Assembly (NCBI RefSeq): GCF_017565305.1
Contig: NZ_JAGEKP010000013.1
Location: forward strand, 62,001-126,000
From: Leifsonia sp. TF02-11
GTDB taxonomy: Bacteria > Actinomycetota > Actinomycetes > Actinomycetales > Microbacteriaceae
Reading direction: 5' to 3'
Length of the DNA stretch: 64,000 nt
A program made the position numbers and the translations under genes. The notes beneath the pieces are model-generated. The model saw only the letters and a list, made by a program, of their open reading frames with translations. It was not told the origin of the DNA and made no database searches. Below are positions 53,621 to 60,721 of the stretch, in pieces. Position 1 is the stretch's first letter. Each line of letters opens with the position of its first letter.

Positions 53621-55837
53621 GTGCAGGAATCGGAACTCGAACGTGAGCGCACCGTCGTCTCGGGGCTGTACGAGCGGCTGGACACGCTCAGGGCCGAGAC
53701 GGAGGAACGGCTGACGCGCGTGCGCCGTGAGAGTGTTGGAAGCAACCACCAGGCGCGCAGCGAACGCGACGCCTTCGCCCGGCTCTACGAGGACCAGCTG
53801 CTGCAATTGCGCGACGTAGATTCGCGACTCGTGTTCGGTCGCCTGCTGCTCGACGAGCCCGTCGACGGAACCGACCACCGCTACATCGGCCGGGTCGGCC
53901 TGCGCGATGACGACCAGCGGTCCGTGCTCGTGGACTGGCGCGCCCAGCAGGCGAGCGCGTTCTACCAGGCCACCGCGAGCGAGCGGATGGGCGTTCGCGC
54001 CCGCAGGCATCTGACGATGAACGGCCGCCAGGTCGTCCGCATCGACGACGAGGTCTTCGACGAGGCGCTGCTCGACGGCGCGACGGCGGGGGAGCAGGTG
54101 CAGGGCGAGGGCGCACTGCTGGCGGCCCTCACCGCGCAGCGCACCGGCCGCATGCACGACATCGTGGCGACCATCCAGGCCGAGCAGGACCGCATCATCC
54201 GCTCCGACCTCCGCGGCGCCCTGGTCGTGCAGGGCGGTCCCGGCACCGGCAAGACCGCCGTGGCGCTGCACCGTGCGGCCTACCTGCTGTACGCGAACCG
54301 GCAGCGGCTGAGCGCCTCCGGGGTGCTCGTGGTCGGGCCGTCGTCGGCCTTCCTGCGGTACATCGAGGCGGTGCTGCCGTCGCTCGGCGAGACCGGCGTC
54401 GTCATGCAGACGCTCGGCGAGCTGTACCCGGGGGTGGAGGCCACGGCCGAGGAGGCCCCGGAGGCCGCCCGCCTGAAGGGCGCGGCCGCGATGGCGAGGC
54501 TGCTGTCGCGCGCGGTGCGGTCGCGGCAGAAGGCGCCGGACGAGCCGCAGACCATCGTGGTGGACAATGAGCGTCTGGTCGTGGCTCCCGAGCTCGTGCA
54601 GCGGGCCATCGCGAAGGCCCAGCGCACCGGCAAACCGCACAACGTCGCGCGGGTCACGTTCGTCAAGCAGGCGCTCGGCGAGCTGACCGATCAGCTGGCG
54701 GCGCAGCTGCGCGCGGGAGGCTCGACGATCGACGAGGCCGACCTCCGGGTGCTGAGGGAGGACCTCCGCACCTCGTACGACGTGCGCGTGCTGCTCAACA
54801 CGGCCTGGCTCCCTCTGACGCCGCAGAAGCTGCTGCAAGACCTGTACGCGCGGCCGGCGTGGCTCGCCGAGCTCACGCCGCGCTGGACGCCGGACCAGCG
54901 GGAGGCGCTGCTGCGCGACCGCGGCGAGCCGTTCACCGTCTCCGACGTCCCGCTGCTCGACGAGGCCGCCGAGCTGCTCGGCGACTTCCCGGGGCGCGCG
55001 GATCCGGGCTCCCGCGAGCGGGATCGGCAGCGCAAGCGCGATCTGGAGAACGCGCGCGCGGCGATCCGCAACATGGGCGTGGAAGGCCTGGTGAGCGCCG
55101 AGCAGCTGGCCGACGGCTTCGCGGAGCAGGTCGACCGCGGCACCACGGCAGAGCGTGCCGCCGCCGACCGCTCCTGGACGTACGGGCACGTGGTGGTGGA
55201 CGAGGCGCAGGAGCTATCGCCGATGCAGTGGCGCGTGCTGGTGCGGCGCTGCCCGATGAAGTCGTTCACCATCGTCGGCGACATCGCGCAGGTGGCGTCG
55301 GCGGCGGGCGCGACGAGCTGGGACGAGGCGCTGCGGCCGTCGTTCAAGGACGTCTGGCGCCTGGAGGAGCTGACCGTCAACTACCGCACGCCCGCGCAGA
55401 TCACGCGGGAGGCCGAGCGCATCGCGCGCGACGCCGGGCTGCCGATCACCCCGACGCGCGCGGTCCGGGAGGGCGACTGGCCGATCCGCCGGGTGGCGGC
55501 CGACGCGGCAGGGCTCGCCGACGCGGTCGCGGAGGCCGTGGCGCACGACCGCGGCATCGACGGCGGGGGGACGCTCGCCGTCATCGCGACCGCGACCGAC
55601 GTGGAGGCTGTCGCCGCCGCCGTGCGCGAACGTTTCGGCGACGACGCGGCTCGCGGTGCGGCCGGGCTCACCCGCCCGATCTCGGTGCTGACCGGCTACG
55701 AGGCGAAGGGGCTCGAGTTCGACGCCGTCGTGCTGGCCGATCCGCGCGCGCTGGCCGCGGAGTCCGTGCGCGGCGCCGCGTCGCTGTACGTCGCGATGAC
55801 CCGCCCGACCCAGCGCCTCACGCTCGTCGCCCGCTGA
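53621..55837 (+). CDS. helR: HelR/HelD-type RNA polymerase recycling ATPase
   Basis: A 738-residue superfamily 1 helicase-like protein of the HelD/HelR group, which removes stalled or rifampicin-bound RNA polymerase from DNA. The N-terminal coiled coil (residues 1-80) carries the secondary-channel arm. Walker A VQGGPGTGKTAVAL has Lys211; VVDEAQELSPMQWR is motif II, NYRTPAQI motif IV, and VLTGYEAKGLEFDAVV with VAMTRPTQRL the end. In Streptomyces HelR gives rifampicin tolerance; that is knowledge of relatives. GGAAGGTGG precedes the GTG start. Confidence 0.92.
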   Translation: MQESELERERTVVSGLYERLDTLRAETEERLTRVRRESVGSNHQARSERDAFARLYEDQLLQLRDVDSRLVFGRLLLDEPVDGTDHRYIGRVGLRDDDQRSVLVDWRAQQASAFYQATASERMGVRARRHLTMNGRQVVRIDDEVFDEALLDGATAGEQVQGEGALLAALTAQRTGRMHDIVATIQAEQDRIIRSDLRGALVVQGGPGTGKTAVALHRAAYLLYANRQRLSASGVLVVGPSSAFLRYIEAVLPSLGETGVVMQTLGELYPGVEATAEEAPEAARLKGAAAMARLLSRAVRSRQKAPDEPQTIVVDNERLVVAPELVQRAIAKAQRTGKPHNVARVTFVKQALGELTDQLAAQLRAGGSTIDEADLRVLREDLRTSYDVRVLLNTAWLPLTPQKLLQDLYARPAWLAELTPRWTPDQREALLRDRGEPFTVSDVPLLDEAAELLGDFPGRADPGSRERDRQRKRDLENARAAIRNMGVEGLVSAEQLADGFAEQVDRGTTAERAAADRSWTYGHVVVDEAQELSPMQWRVLVRRCPMKSFTIVGDIAQVASAAGATSWDEALRPSFKDVWRLEELTVNYRTPAQITREAERIARDAGLPITPTRAVREGDWPIRRVAADAAGLADAVAEAVAHDRGIDGGGTLAVIATATDVEAVAAAVRERFGDDAARGAAGLTRPISVLTGYEAKGLEFDAVVLADPRALAAESVRGAASLYVAMTRPTQRLTLVAR

Positions 55838-55858
55838 GGATCAGCCCCTCGCGACCGC

Positions 55859-55915
55859 CGAAGGGCACGTTGTTGTCGCTTTCGCGCGTCGAAAGCGACA
55901 ACAACGTGCCCCTCG
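55859..55915. terminator. 57-bp hairpin repeat, copy D
   Basis: 26-bp arms around CGCGT, one A/C mismatch near the base as in copy A. Loop-proximal stem is GCTTTCG / CGAAAGC, changed on both sides compared with copies A and C. It lies between the convergent helR and DUF1684 genes. Confidence 0.88.
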
Positions 55916-55931
55916 GGGATCCCGAGACCGC

Positions 55932-56612
55932 TCAGCCGGGGTAGCGCTCGCCGACGGGGATCTCGACGGGGAGCGTGTTGCCCGCCTGGGCGAGCGGGCA
56001 CGCCCAGGCCGGGTCGTACGCGCAGGAGGGGTTGTAGGCGAAGTTGAAGTCGAGGACGAGGGTGGCCTCGCCGTCGTCGGTCGACATCCCGAGGTCGGCG
56101 CCCTTGATCGTGTCGATCAGGTAGCGTCCGCCGCCGTAGGTGCCGCCGCGCGCGCCGGCGAGTGCGTCCTTGATCGGCACGAACAGCCCGCCGCCGTACG
56201 AGGCCAGCCGCCACACGTCGAGCGTGCCGGCGAGCGGCACGCGCACGGTGCCGAGCAGTTCGAAGGGCACGACGCCGTCGGTGCCGGTCTCGACGTCCAT
56301 CCGCTTCGCCGCCTCCGGCGCGTGGACGGGGAGCTCGAACCGCCAGTCGGGGTCGTACGGCGAGACGGGGAGACCGGTGAAGCGGTCCCGGTCGGCGTCG
56401 AGCAGCGGGGAGGCCGGGTGCGACGAGAACAGCTCGTTGCGGCAGGAGATCCAGTGGGCGTGCGCGGCGGCCGGGTCGCTCGCTGCGATCCGGCGCACCG
56501 ACGAGTACAGCGCGAACACGCTGCGCCGCCAGTCCGCGGTCTGCACCGCCGTCGCGGCGCGTCCCTGACCGGGCTCGATCGCCGGCGCTGGCTCGGGGGT
56601 GGTGGTGCTCAT
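55932..56612 (-). CDS. DUF1684 family protein
   Basis: A 226-residue soluble protein with the DUF1684 signature near the end: GGGRYLIDTIKGADLG, LDFNFAYNPSCAYDP and WACPLAQAGNTLPVEIPVGE. An N-terminal region (WRRSVFALYSSVRRIAASDP ... WISCRNELFSSHPASPL) is the usual partner segment. Enzyme activity is not known. ATG 56612 overlaps the preceding SRPBCC gene stop (ATGA); both may be expressed with the ECF42 sigma gene. Confidence 0.85.
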   Translation of the reverse strand: MSTTTPEPAPAIEPGQGRAATAVQTADWRRSVFALYSSVRRIAASDPAAAHAHWISCRNELFSSHPASPLLDADRDRFTGLPVSPYDPDWRFELPVHAPEAAKRMDVETGTDGVVPFELLGTVRVPLAGTLDVWRLASYGGGLFVPIKDALAGARGGTYGGGRYLIDTIKGADLGMSTDDGEATLVLDFNFAYNPSCAYDPAWACPLAQAGNTLPVEIPVGERYPG

Positions 56613-57199
56613 GCTGCTGCCTCCGTCTCGGCGTCGTCCGCAGTGGGTGGATCTGCGGTGAGGGGATCCGTCGTGGCGGGATCCGGCGTGGGGGGATCGT
56701 ATGCCCAGGTGGGCGCGAGCTGCCGGAGGCGCATGCCGCGCCACTGCCAGAACGCCCAGAGCGCGTACCAGGCGAGCGGGGTGACGAGGCCGGCGCGCAC
56801 GATCAGGCGATCGCGGTACAGCGTGCGCAGCCGGCCGTCGGGGCCGGGCCCCGCCGGGTCGGGGGCGACGGCCATCCGGTGGTCCAGGTGCGGCATCGCT
56901 GCCAGCAGGCCGCCCGTGCCCCCTCCGCTGTCGCGCAGGATGCGCGTCGCGCTCTCCCGGGGGTCGGTCGAGCGCAGCGCGTCGAGCCGGATGGCCTGGG
57001 TGCCCACGGTGAACGCTCCGAGCGCGCGCACGCTGACCCGGTGCTCCGCCATGTCCCACGCGGTCGGGAACCCGGCTGGCTCGTCCGATCGGAAGTCGAC
57101 CCACGGCATCGCCACCTGCCGTAACGCCGTCGGGCTGTGCAGGGCGCGCCAGACGGCGTCGGGATCGCAGTCGAGGACGAGCTTGAGGAGGACTCTCAC
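56609..57199 (-). CDS. SRPBCC-like domain protein
   Basis: A 196-residue protein with an N-terminal SRPBCC-type opening (VRVLLKLVLDCDPDAVWRAL), a middle beta-sheet region (RVSVRALGAFTVGTQAIRL) and an aromatic segment PLAWYALWAFWQWRGMRLRQ. The last 30 residues are a Pro/Thr/Asp repeat. GTG 57199 has GGGGG at -6; an ATG at 57217 is an alternative. It lies 49 bp after the sigma factor gene on the same strand. Confidence 0.72.
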   Translation of the reverse strand: MRVLLKLVLDCDPDAVWRALHSPTALRQVAMPWVDFRSDEPAGFPTAWDMAEHRVSVRALGAFTVGTQAIRLDALRSTDPRESATRILRDSGGGTGGLLAAMPHLDHRMAVAPDPAGPGPDGRLRTLYRDRLIVRAGLVTPLAWYALWAFWQWRGMRLRQLAPTWAYDPPTPDPATTDPLTADPPTADDAETEAAA

Positions 57200-57248
57200 G
57201 CCCCCAGTGTCACCCATCGGCCGCGCCGGGGGCAGAGGGAGGCGGCAT

Positions 57249-58547
57249 TCACGGCGCACTCCCGGACGACGCGGCAGCCGCCTCCGCCGCCCGCGCGAGC
57301 AACAGCGTCCGTTCCCGCGCGTTGGCCGTCATCGACGCCGCCCGCTCGAATTCGATCTCGGCCTCCGCGTGCCGGCCGACCTTGAACAGGAGGTCGGCGC
57401 GCACCGACGGCAGCAGGTGGTACGACTCCAACGCGCCGTCGTCGACCAGCCGCTCGACGACCTCGAGCCCGGCCTCCGGACCGGAGGCCATCGAGACGGC
57501 CACGGCGCGGTTGAGCTCCACGACGGCGGAGGGCCGCAGGGCCGCGAGAGCGCCGTACAGGGCGACGATCTCCTCCCAGTCGGTGTCGCCCGGTGCCGGC
57601 GCGGTCGCGTGGCAGGCGGCGATCGCCGCCTGCAGGGCGTACGGGCCGCGGCCGCGCGCGCCCAGCAGGCGGTCGGCGCGGTCGAGGGCGGCGACGCCGC
57701 GCCCGATGAGGATGCGATCCCAGCGGGTGCGGTCCTGGTCCTGCAGGAGGATCGGCTCGCCCTCGGCCGTCGCGCGCGCCGGCAGGCGCGAGGCCTGGAA
57801 CTCCATCAGGGCGACCAGACCGTGCACCTCCGGTTCGCGCGGCGTGAGCTCGGCCAGGACACGGCCGAGCCGCAGGGCCTCCTGGCAGAGGTCGGGGCGC
57901 ATCCAGTCGTCGCCCGCCGTGGCCGAGTACCCCTCGTTGAAGATCAGGTAGACGACCTCCAGCACCGACGACAGCCGCTCGGGGTAGTCGGCGCGGTCGG
58001 GCACCTCGAACGGCACGTGGGCCGCCGTGAGCGTGCGCTTGGCCCGCACGATGCGCTGCGCGATCGTCGGCACCGGCACCAGGAAGGCCCGGGCGATCTC
58101 GTCGGTCGTCAGCCCGCCGAGCAGTTTGAGCGTCAGCGCGACCCGGGCACCGGGGGCGAGCACGGGGTGGCACGACACGAACACCAGCCGGAGCAGGTCG
58201 TCGTGGATCTCCTCGTCCACCGCGGCCGCCGGATCGTCGTCGTCCCGCTGCTCGAGGTCGCGGGCCAGCGCGGCGTAGCGTTCGTCGAGCCGCTCGCGCC
58301 GACGCCAGCCGTCGATCGCGCGGCGCTTGGCGACCGTCGTGAGCCAGGCGCCGGGAGTTCGCGGCACTCCGGTCTCCGGCCACTGCTCGAGGGCGGCGAC
58401 GAGGGCGTCCTGCGCCAGTTCCTCCGCGAGCCCGACGTCGCCCGTCCAGCGGGCGAGGCCGGCCACGAGCTTGCCCGATTCGATGCGCCACACGGCCTCG
58501 ACCGCGCGGCGGGCTTCGTCGGCCGTCACATCCTGCGCTTCCGCCAC
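57249..58547 (-). CDS. ECF42-type RNA polymerase sigma factor with TPR C-domain
   Basis: A 432-residue sigma factor. Sigma-2 (residues 12-85: AEELAQDALVAALEQWPETG, PGAWLTTVAKRRAIDGWRRR) and sigma-4 (LTLKLLGGLTTDEIARAFLV, IAQRIVRAKRTL) are followed by a 240-residue TPR-like domain (RILIGRGVAALDRADRL ... RAASMTANARERTLLLARAA). This architecture plus the neighbouring YCII/DGPF gene defines group ECF42, whose C-domain replaces an anti-sigma factor. GGGAGGTG precedes GTG 58547, which fixes the start. Confidence 0.92.
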   Translation of the reverse strand: MAEAQDVTADEARRAVEAVWRIESGKLVAGLARWTGDVGLAEELAQDALVAALEQWPETGVPRTPGAWLTTVAKRRAIDGWRRRERLDERYAALARDLEQRDDDDPAAAVDEEIHDDLLRLVFVSCHPVLAPGARVALTLKLLGGLTTDEIARAFLVPVPTIAQRIVRAKRTLTAAHVPFEVPDRADYPERLSSVLEVVYLIFNEGYSATAGDDWMRPDLCQEALRLGRVLAELTPREPEVHGLVALMEFQASRLPARATAEGEPILLQDQDRTRWDRILIGRGVAALDRADRLLGARGRGPYALQAAIAACHATAPAPGDTDWEEIVALYGALAALRPSAVVELNRAVAVSMASGPEAGLEVVERLVDDGALESYHLLPSVRADLLFKVGRHAEAEIEFERAASMTANARERTLLLARAAEAAAASSGSAP

Positions 58548-58575
58548 CTGTGCACCTCCCGCCCCGCTGCCACGG

Positions 58576-58893
58576 TCACGCCTCTGCTGCGGCGCCGCCG
58601 ACGATGCGGCGCACTTCGACTCTGCCACGATCCACCGGCAGCCGCCTCGCCCATTCGACAGCCTCCGCCCGGTCGGAGGCCTGCACGATCCACAACGCGT
58701 TGGCGCGGGCGTCGGCGGTCGGTGTGTCGTCGACCCGGCAGGAGCCGTCGGCACCGAGCTCGACGAGGAGCCCGTCCACGGCGAGGAGCTCACCCGCCAG
58801 CAGCACGCCGGCCTGGATCAGCTCGATCGTGAACCGTTGCAGCGCAGCGGGGAGCGGGGCCGAGTCCGTCGTGAGCAGCAGGAGGTAGCGCAT
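58576..58893 (-). CDS. YCII/DGPF-family protein linked to ECF42
   Basis: A 105-residue YCII-related protein (MRYLLLLTTDSAPLPAALQR ... RANALWIVQASDRAEAVEWA RRLP). DGPF proteins are the standard genomic partner of ECF42 factors. The DGPF motif itself is missing; the place reads RVDDTPTADARANALWIV. The short first half also lacks the usual MV(L)LMxA opening. AAGGA lies 9 nt before ATG 58893. Role unknown, likely a target of the sigma factor. Confidence 0.85.
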   Translation of the reverse strand: MRYLLLLTTDSAPLPAALQRFTIELIQAGVLLAGELLAVDGLLVELGADGSCRVDDTPTADARANALWIVQASDRAEAVEWARRLPVDRGRVEVRRIVGGAAAEA

Positions 58894-59002
58894 GCGTGGT
58901 CCTTTCGTCGCGGCACTCATCGAGACGTCGAGCAGCGGGCCCGGGATTCGACACGACCGGCGTCTCCCGCGCGATGTCGGACCTGTGCGCTAGAACGGGA
59001 GC

Positions 59003-59539
59003 ATGGCGATCCGCTACTGGCTGGGCGTGGTTCAGCACGACCACGTGCTGCGCGGCGTCGCGGGTGGTTTCGCCCAGGTCAACCACGGCGCTCGCGCTCC
59101 GCTGGAGCGGATGGGCGCGGCGGACGGGTTCGTCTACTACTCGCCGCGCGAGTCGTACCCGGACGGCGACCCGCTCAAGCAGTTCACCGCGGTCGGGAGG
59201 CTGGCCGACGCCGACGTGTACCAGGCGACCCAGGGCATGCAGCCGGGCGCGGGACAGCGGCGCAACGCCTCCGCCGACCTCGTCGCCTGGCGCCGGCGCG
59301 TCGACTGGGACCACGACGCGGTCGCGACCCCGATCCGGCCGCTGCTGTCCTCCCTCGACTTCACGCGCGACAAGCCCGACTGGGGCTACCAGCTGCGTGC
59401 GGGACTGATCGAGCTCACCCGGCACGACTTCGAGCTGATCCGGGAGCAGATGCGCCCGTCGTCGGCGCGCGAGCGCGAGGGCGAGCTGCGTCACCGGGCG
59501 CAACACGCGTCGGCCGGATTCGGCGCCCGGTTACGCTGA
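59003..59539 (+). CDS. EVE domain protein
   Basis: A 178-residue EVE (PUA-like) protein: YWLGVVQHDHVLRGVAGGFA, QVNHGARAPLERMGAADGFV, YYSPRESYPDGDPLKQFTAV and DKPDWGYQLRAGLIELTRHD. EVE domains can bind modified bases; this stand-alone form is common in actinobacteria and its ligand is unknown. It is followed 4 bp on by a ComB-like gene. Confidence 0.87.
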   Translation: MAIRYWLGVVQHDHVLRGVAGGFAQVNHGARAPLERMGAADGFVYYSPRESYPDGDPLKQFTAVGRLADADVYQATQGMQPGAGQRRNASADLVAWRRRVDWDHDAVATPIRPLLSSLDFTRDKPDWGYQLRAGLIELTRHDFELIREQMRPSSAREREGELRHRAQHASAGFGARLR

Positions 59540-59543
59540 GGCG

Positions 59544-60119
59544 GTGACCGCTCACCGCTCCGAACCGTCGACCGTCCCCGCCGCTCACCGTCAGGCCAAG
59601 TACCAGGTGCGCTTCGACTGGGCGTCGGCCGGCGCTGCAGCGGTGGCGGCCGATGCCGACGTGGTCGTCTGGGTGGACGCGCTCGCCGACCAGCCGGTGG
59701 AGGTCGCGATCGAGTACGTGCCGGGCGCCGGGGCCGTCGTGGCCGCAGGACTGACCGACGCGCCGGCGGTCGCGCGCTGGATCCTCGACGAGCAGGTCCG
59801 GCTGGGTCGTCGCGCCATGGTGGCGCTGGTCGCGGCCGGGGGCACGACCGCGGAGGGCGGCACGCGTTTCGCCGTCGAGGACCTGCTGGCTGCGGGAGCG
59901 CTCGTCGATGCGCTCGCGAGCCTCGGGATCGACTACAGCTCTCCGGAGGCCGCTGCGGCCTGTGCCGCGTTCACCGGCCTGCGCGGAGCCGTCGCGCACC
60001 TGCTGACCGCGTCGGTGTCCGGTCAGGAGCGCATCGCGGCGGGTGCCGACGCCGCAGAGCTCGCCGGAGCCGGAAGACTCGGGACCGCCTCCGAGGTGCG
60101 GGTTCTGCGAGCAGGCTAA
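59544..60119 (+). CDS. ComB (2-phosphosulfolactate phosphatase)-like protein
   Basis: A 191-residue protein with the ComB family pattern: KYQVRFDWASAGAAAVAADA, DVVVWVDALA, GRRAMVALVAAGGT, RFAVEDLLAAGALVDALA and SPEAAAACAAFTGLRGAVAH. In archaea ComB acts in coenzyme M synthesis; actinobacterial relatives have no known role. The GTG start lies 4 bp after the EVE gene, so the two form an operon. Confidence 0.85.
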   Translation: MTAHRSEPSTVPAAHRQAKYQVRFDWASAGAAAVAADADVVVWVDALADQPVEVAIEYVPGAGAVVAAGLTDAPAVARWILDEQVRLGRRAMVALVAAGGTTAEGGTRFAVEDLLAAGALVDALASLGIDYSSPEAAAACAAFTGLRGAVAHLLTASVSGQERIAAGADAAELAGAGRLGTASEVRVLRAG

Positions 60120-60197
60120 GCGCTCGATCCGAACTCCGGGTCGAGCCGGAATGTTCCGGTAGAACCGGGCGTTCACTGCGTTCAGGAGGTTTCACCC

Positions 60198-60500
60198 ATG
60201 AAAGCTGTTCTGAACGACACCGTCATCGCCGAGGCGCCGACCGAGGACCTCATCCGCATCGAGGGCAACTGGTACTTCCCGCCGGCGAGCGTGAACACCG
60301 AGTACCTGGTCGAGTCCGACACCCCGTACACGTGTCCGTGGAAGGGCGAGTGCCAGTACTTCTCGGTCAAGGACGGTGACACGGTGCTGCAGGATCGGGC
60401 GTGGAGCTATCCGACGCCGTACCCGAGCTCGTTCGACCGCGTCGGCCAGGATTACAGCAACTACGTCGCGTTCTGGAAGGACGTTCGGGTCATCGACTGA
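60198..60500 (+). CDS. DUF427 family protein
   Basis: A 100-residue single-domain protein: MKAVLNDTVIAEAPTEDLIR, EGNWYFPPASV, TPYTCPWKGECQYFSVKDGD and a YPSSFDRVGQDYSNYVAFWK end, the DUF427 fold. AGGAGG lies 8 nt before ATG. Function unknown. It is followed by an inverted repeat GGGGGACA/TGTCCCCC (60520-60559) as likely terminator. Confidence 0.9.
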   Translation: MKAVLNDTVIAEAPTEDLIRIEGNWYFPPASVNTEYLVESDTPYTCPWKGECQYFSVKDGDTVLQDRAWSYPTPYPSSFDRVGQDYSNYVAFWKDVRVID

Positions 60501-60519
60501 TCCGTCCACCCCTCGAATT

Positions 60520-60559
60520 GGGGGACACGCTGTGTCCTCATTTTGGCGGACTGTCCCCC
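60520..60559 (+). terminator. Inverted repeat after the DUF427 gene
   Basis: GGGGGACA (60520-60527) and TGTCCCCC (60552-60559) pair across 24 bp; the sequence begins 20 bp after the stop. Confidence 0.5.
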
Positions 60560-60580
60560 GAAAAAGGGGTACAAAGTTGC

Positions 60581-60600
60581 TTCCGACCGACCGGTCGGAA
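60581..60600. promoter_or_regulatory. ARE-like palindrome upstream of the large surface gene
   Basis: TTCCGACCG and CGGTCGGAA are 9-bp perfect arms around AC, resembling sites of ScbR-type TetR proteins and the 35732 dyad. It lies about 120 bp before the surface protein start, followed by a CTCCCGG/CCGGGAG hairpin at 60627-60648. Confidence 0.5.
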
Positions 60601-60721
60601 TTGCTAGACAGGTAGTGCGAGAGAAACTCCCGGGACCCGAACCGGGAGGCGCGCGAGGGCATACCCGGCCCGTTCTTCGGCGCGCGTACCCGAGCTCACG
60701 CTTACCCGAAACCCGATCGCC

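Noticed and set aside
57249-58547. ECF41-type sigma factor
   Set aside because: The C-terminal domain is TPR-like rather than SnoaL, and the YCII neighbour fits ECF42.
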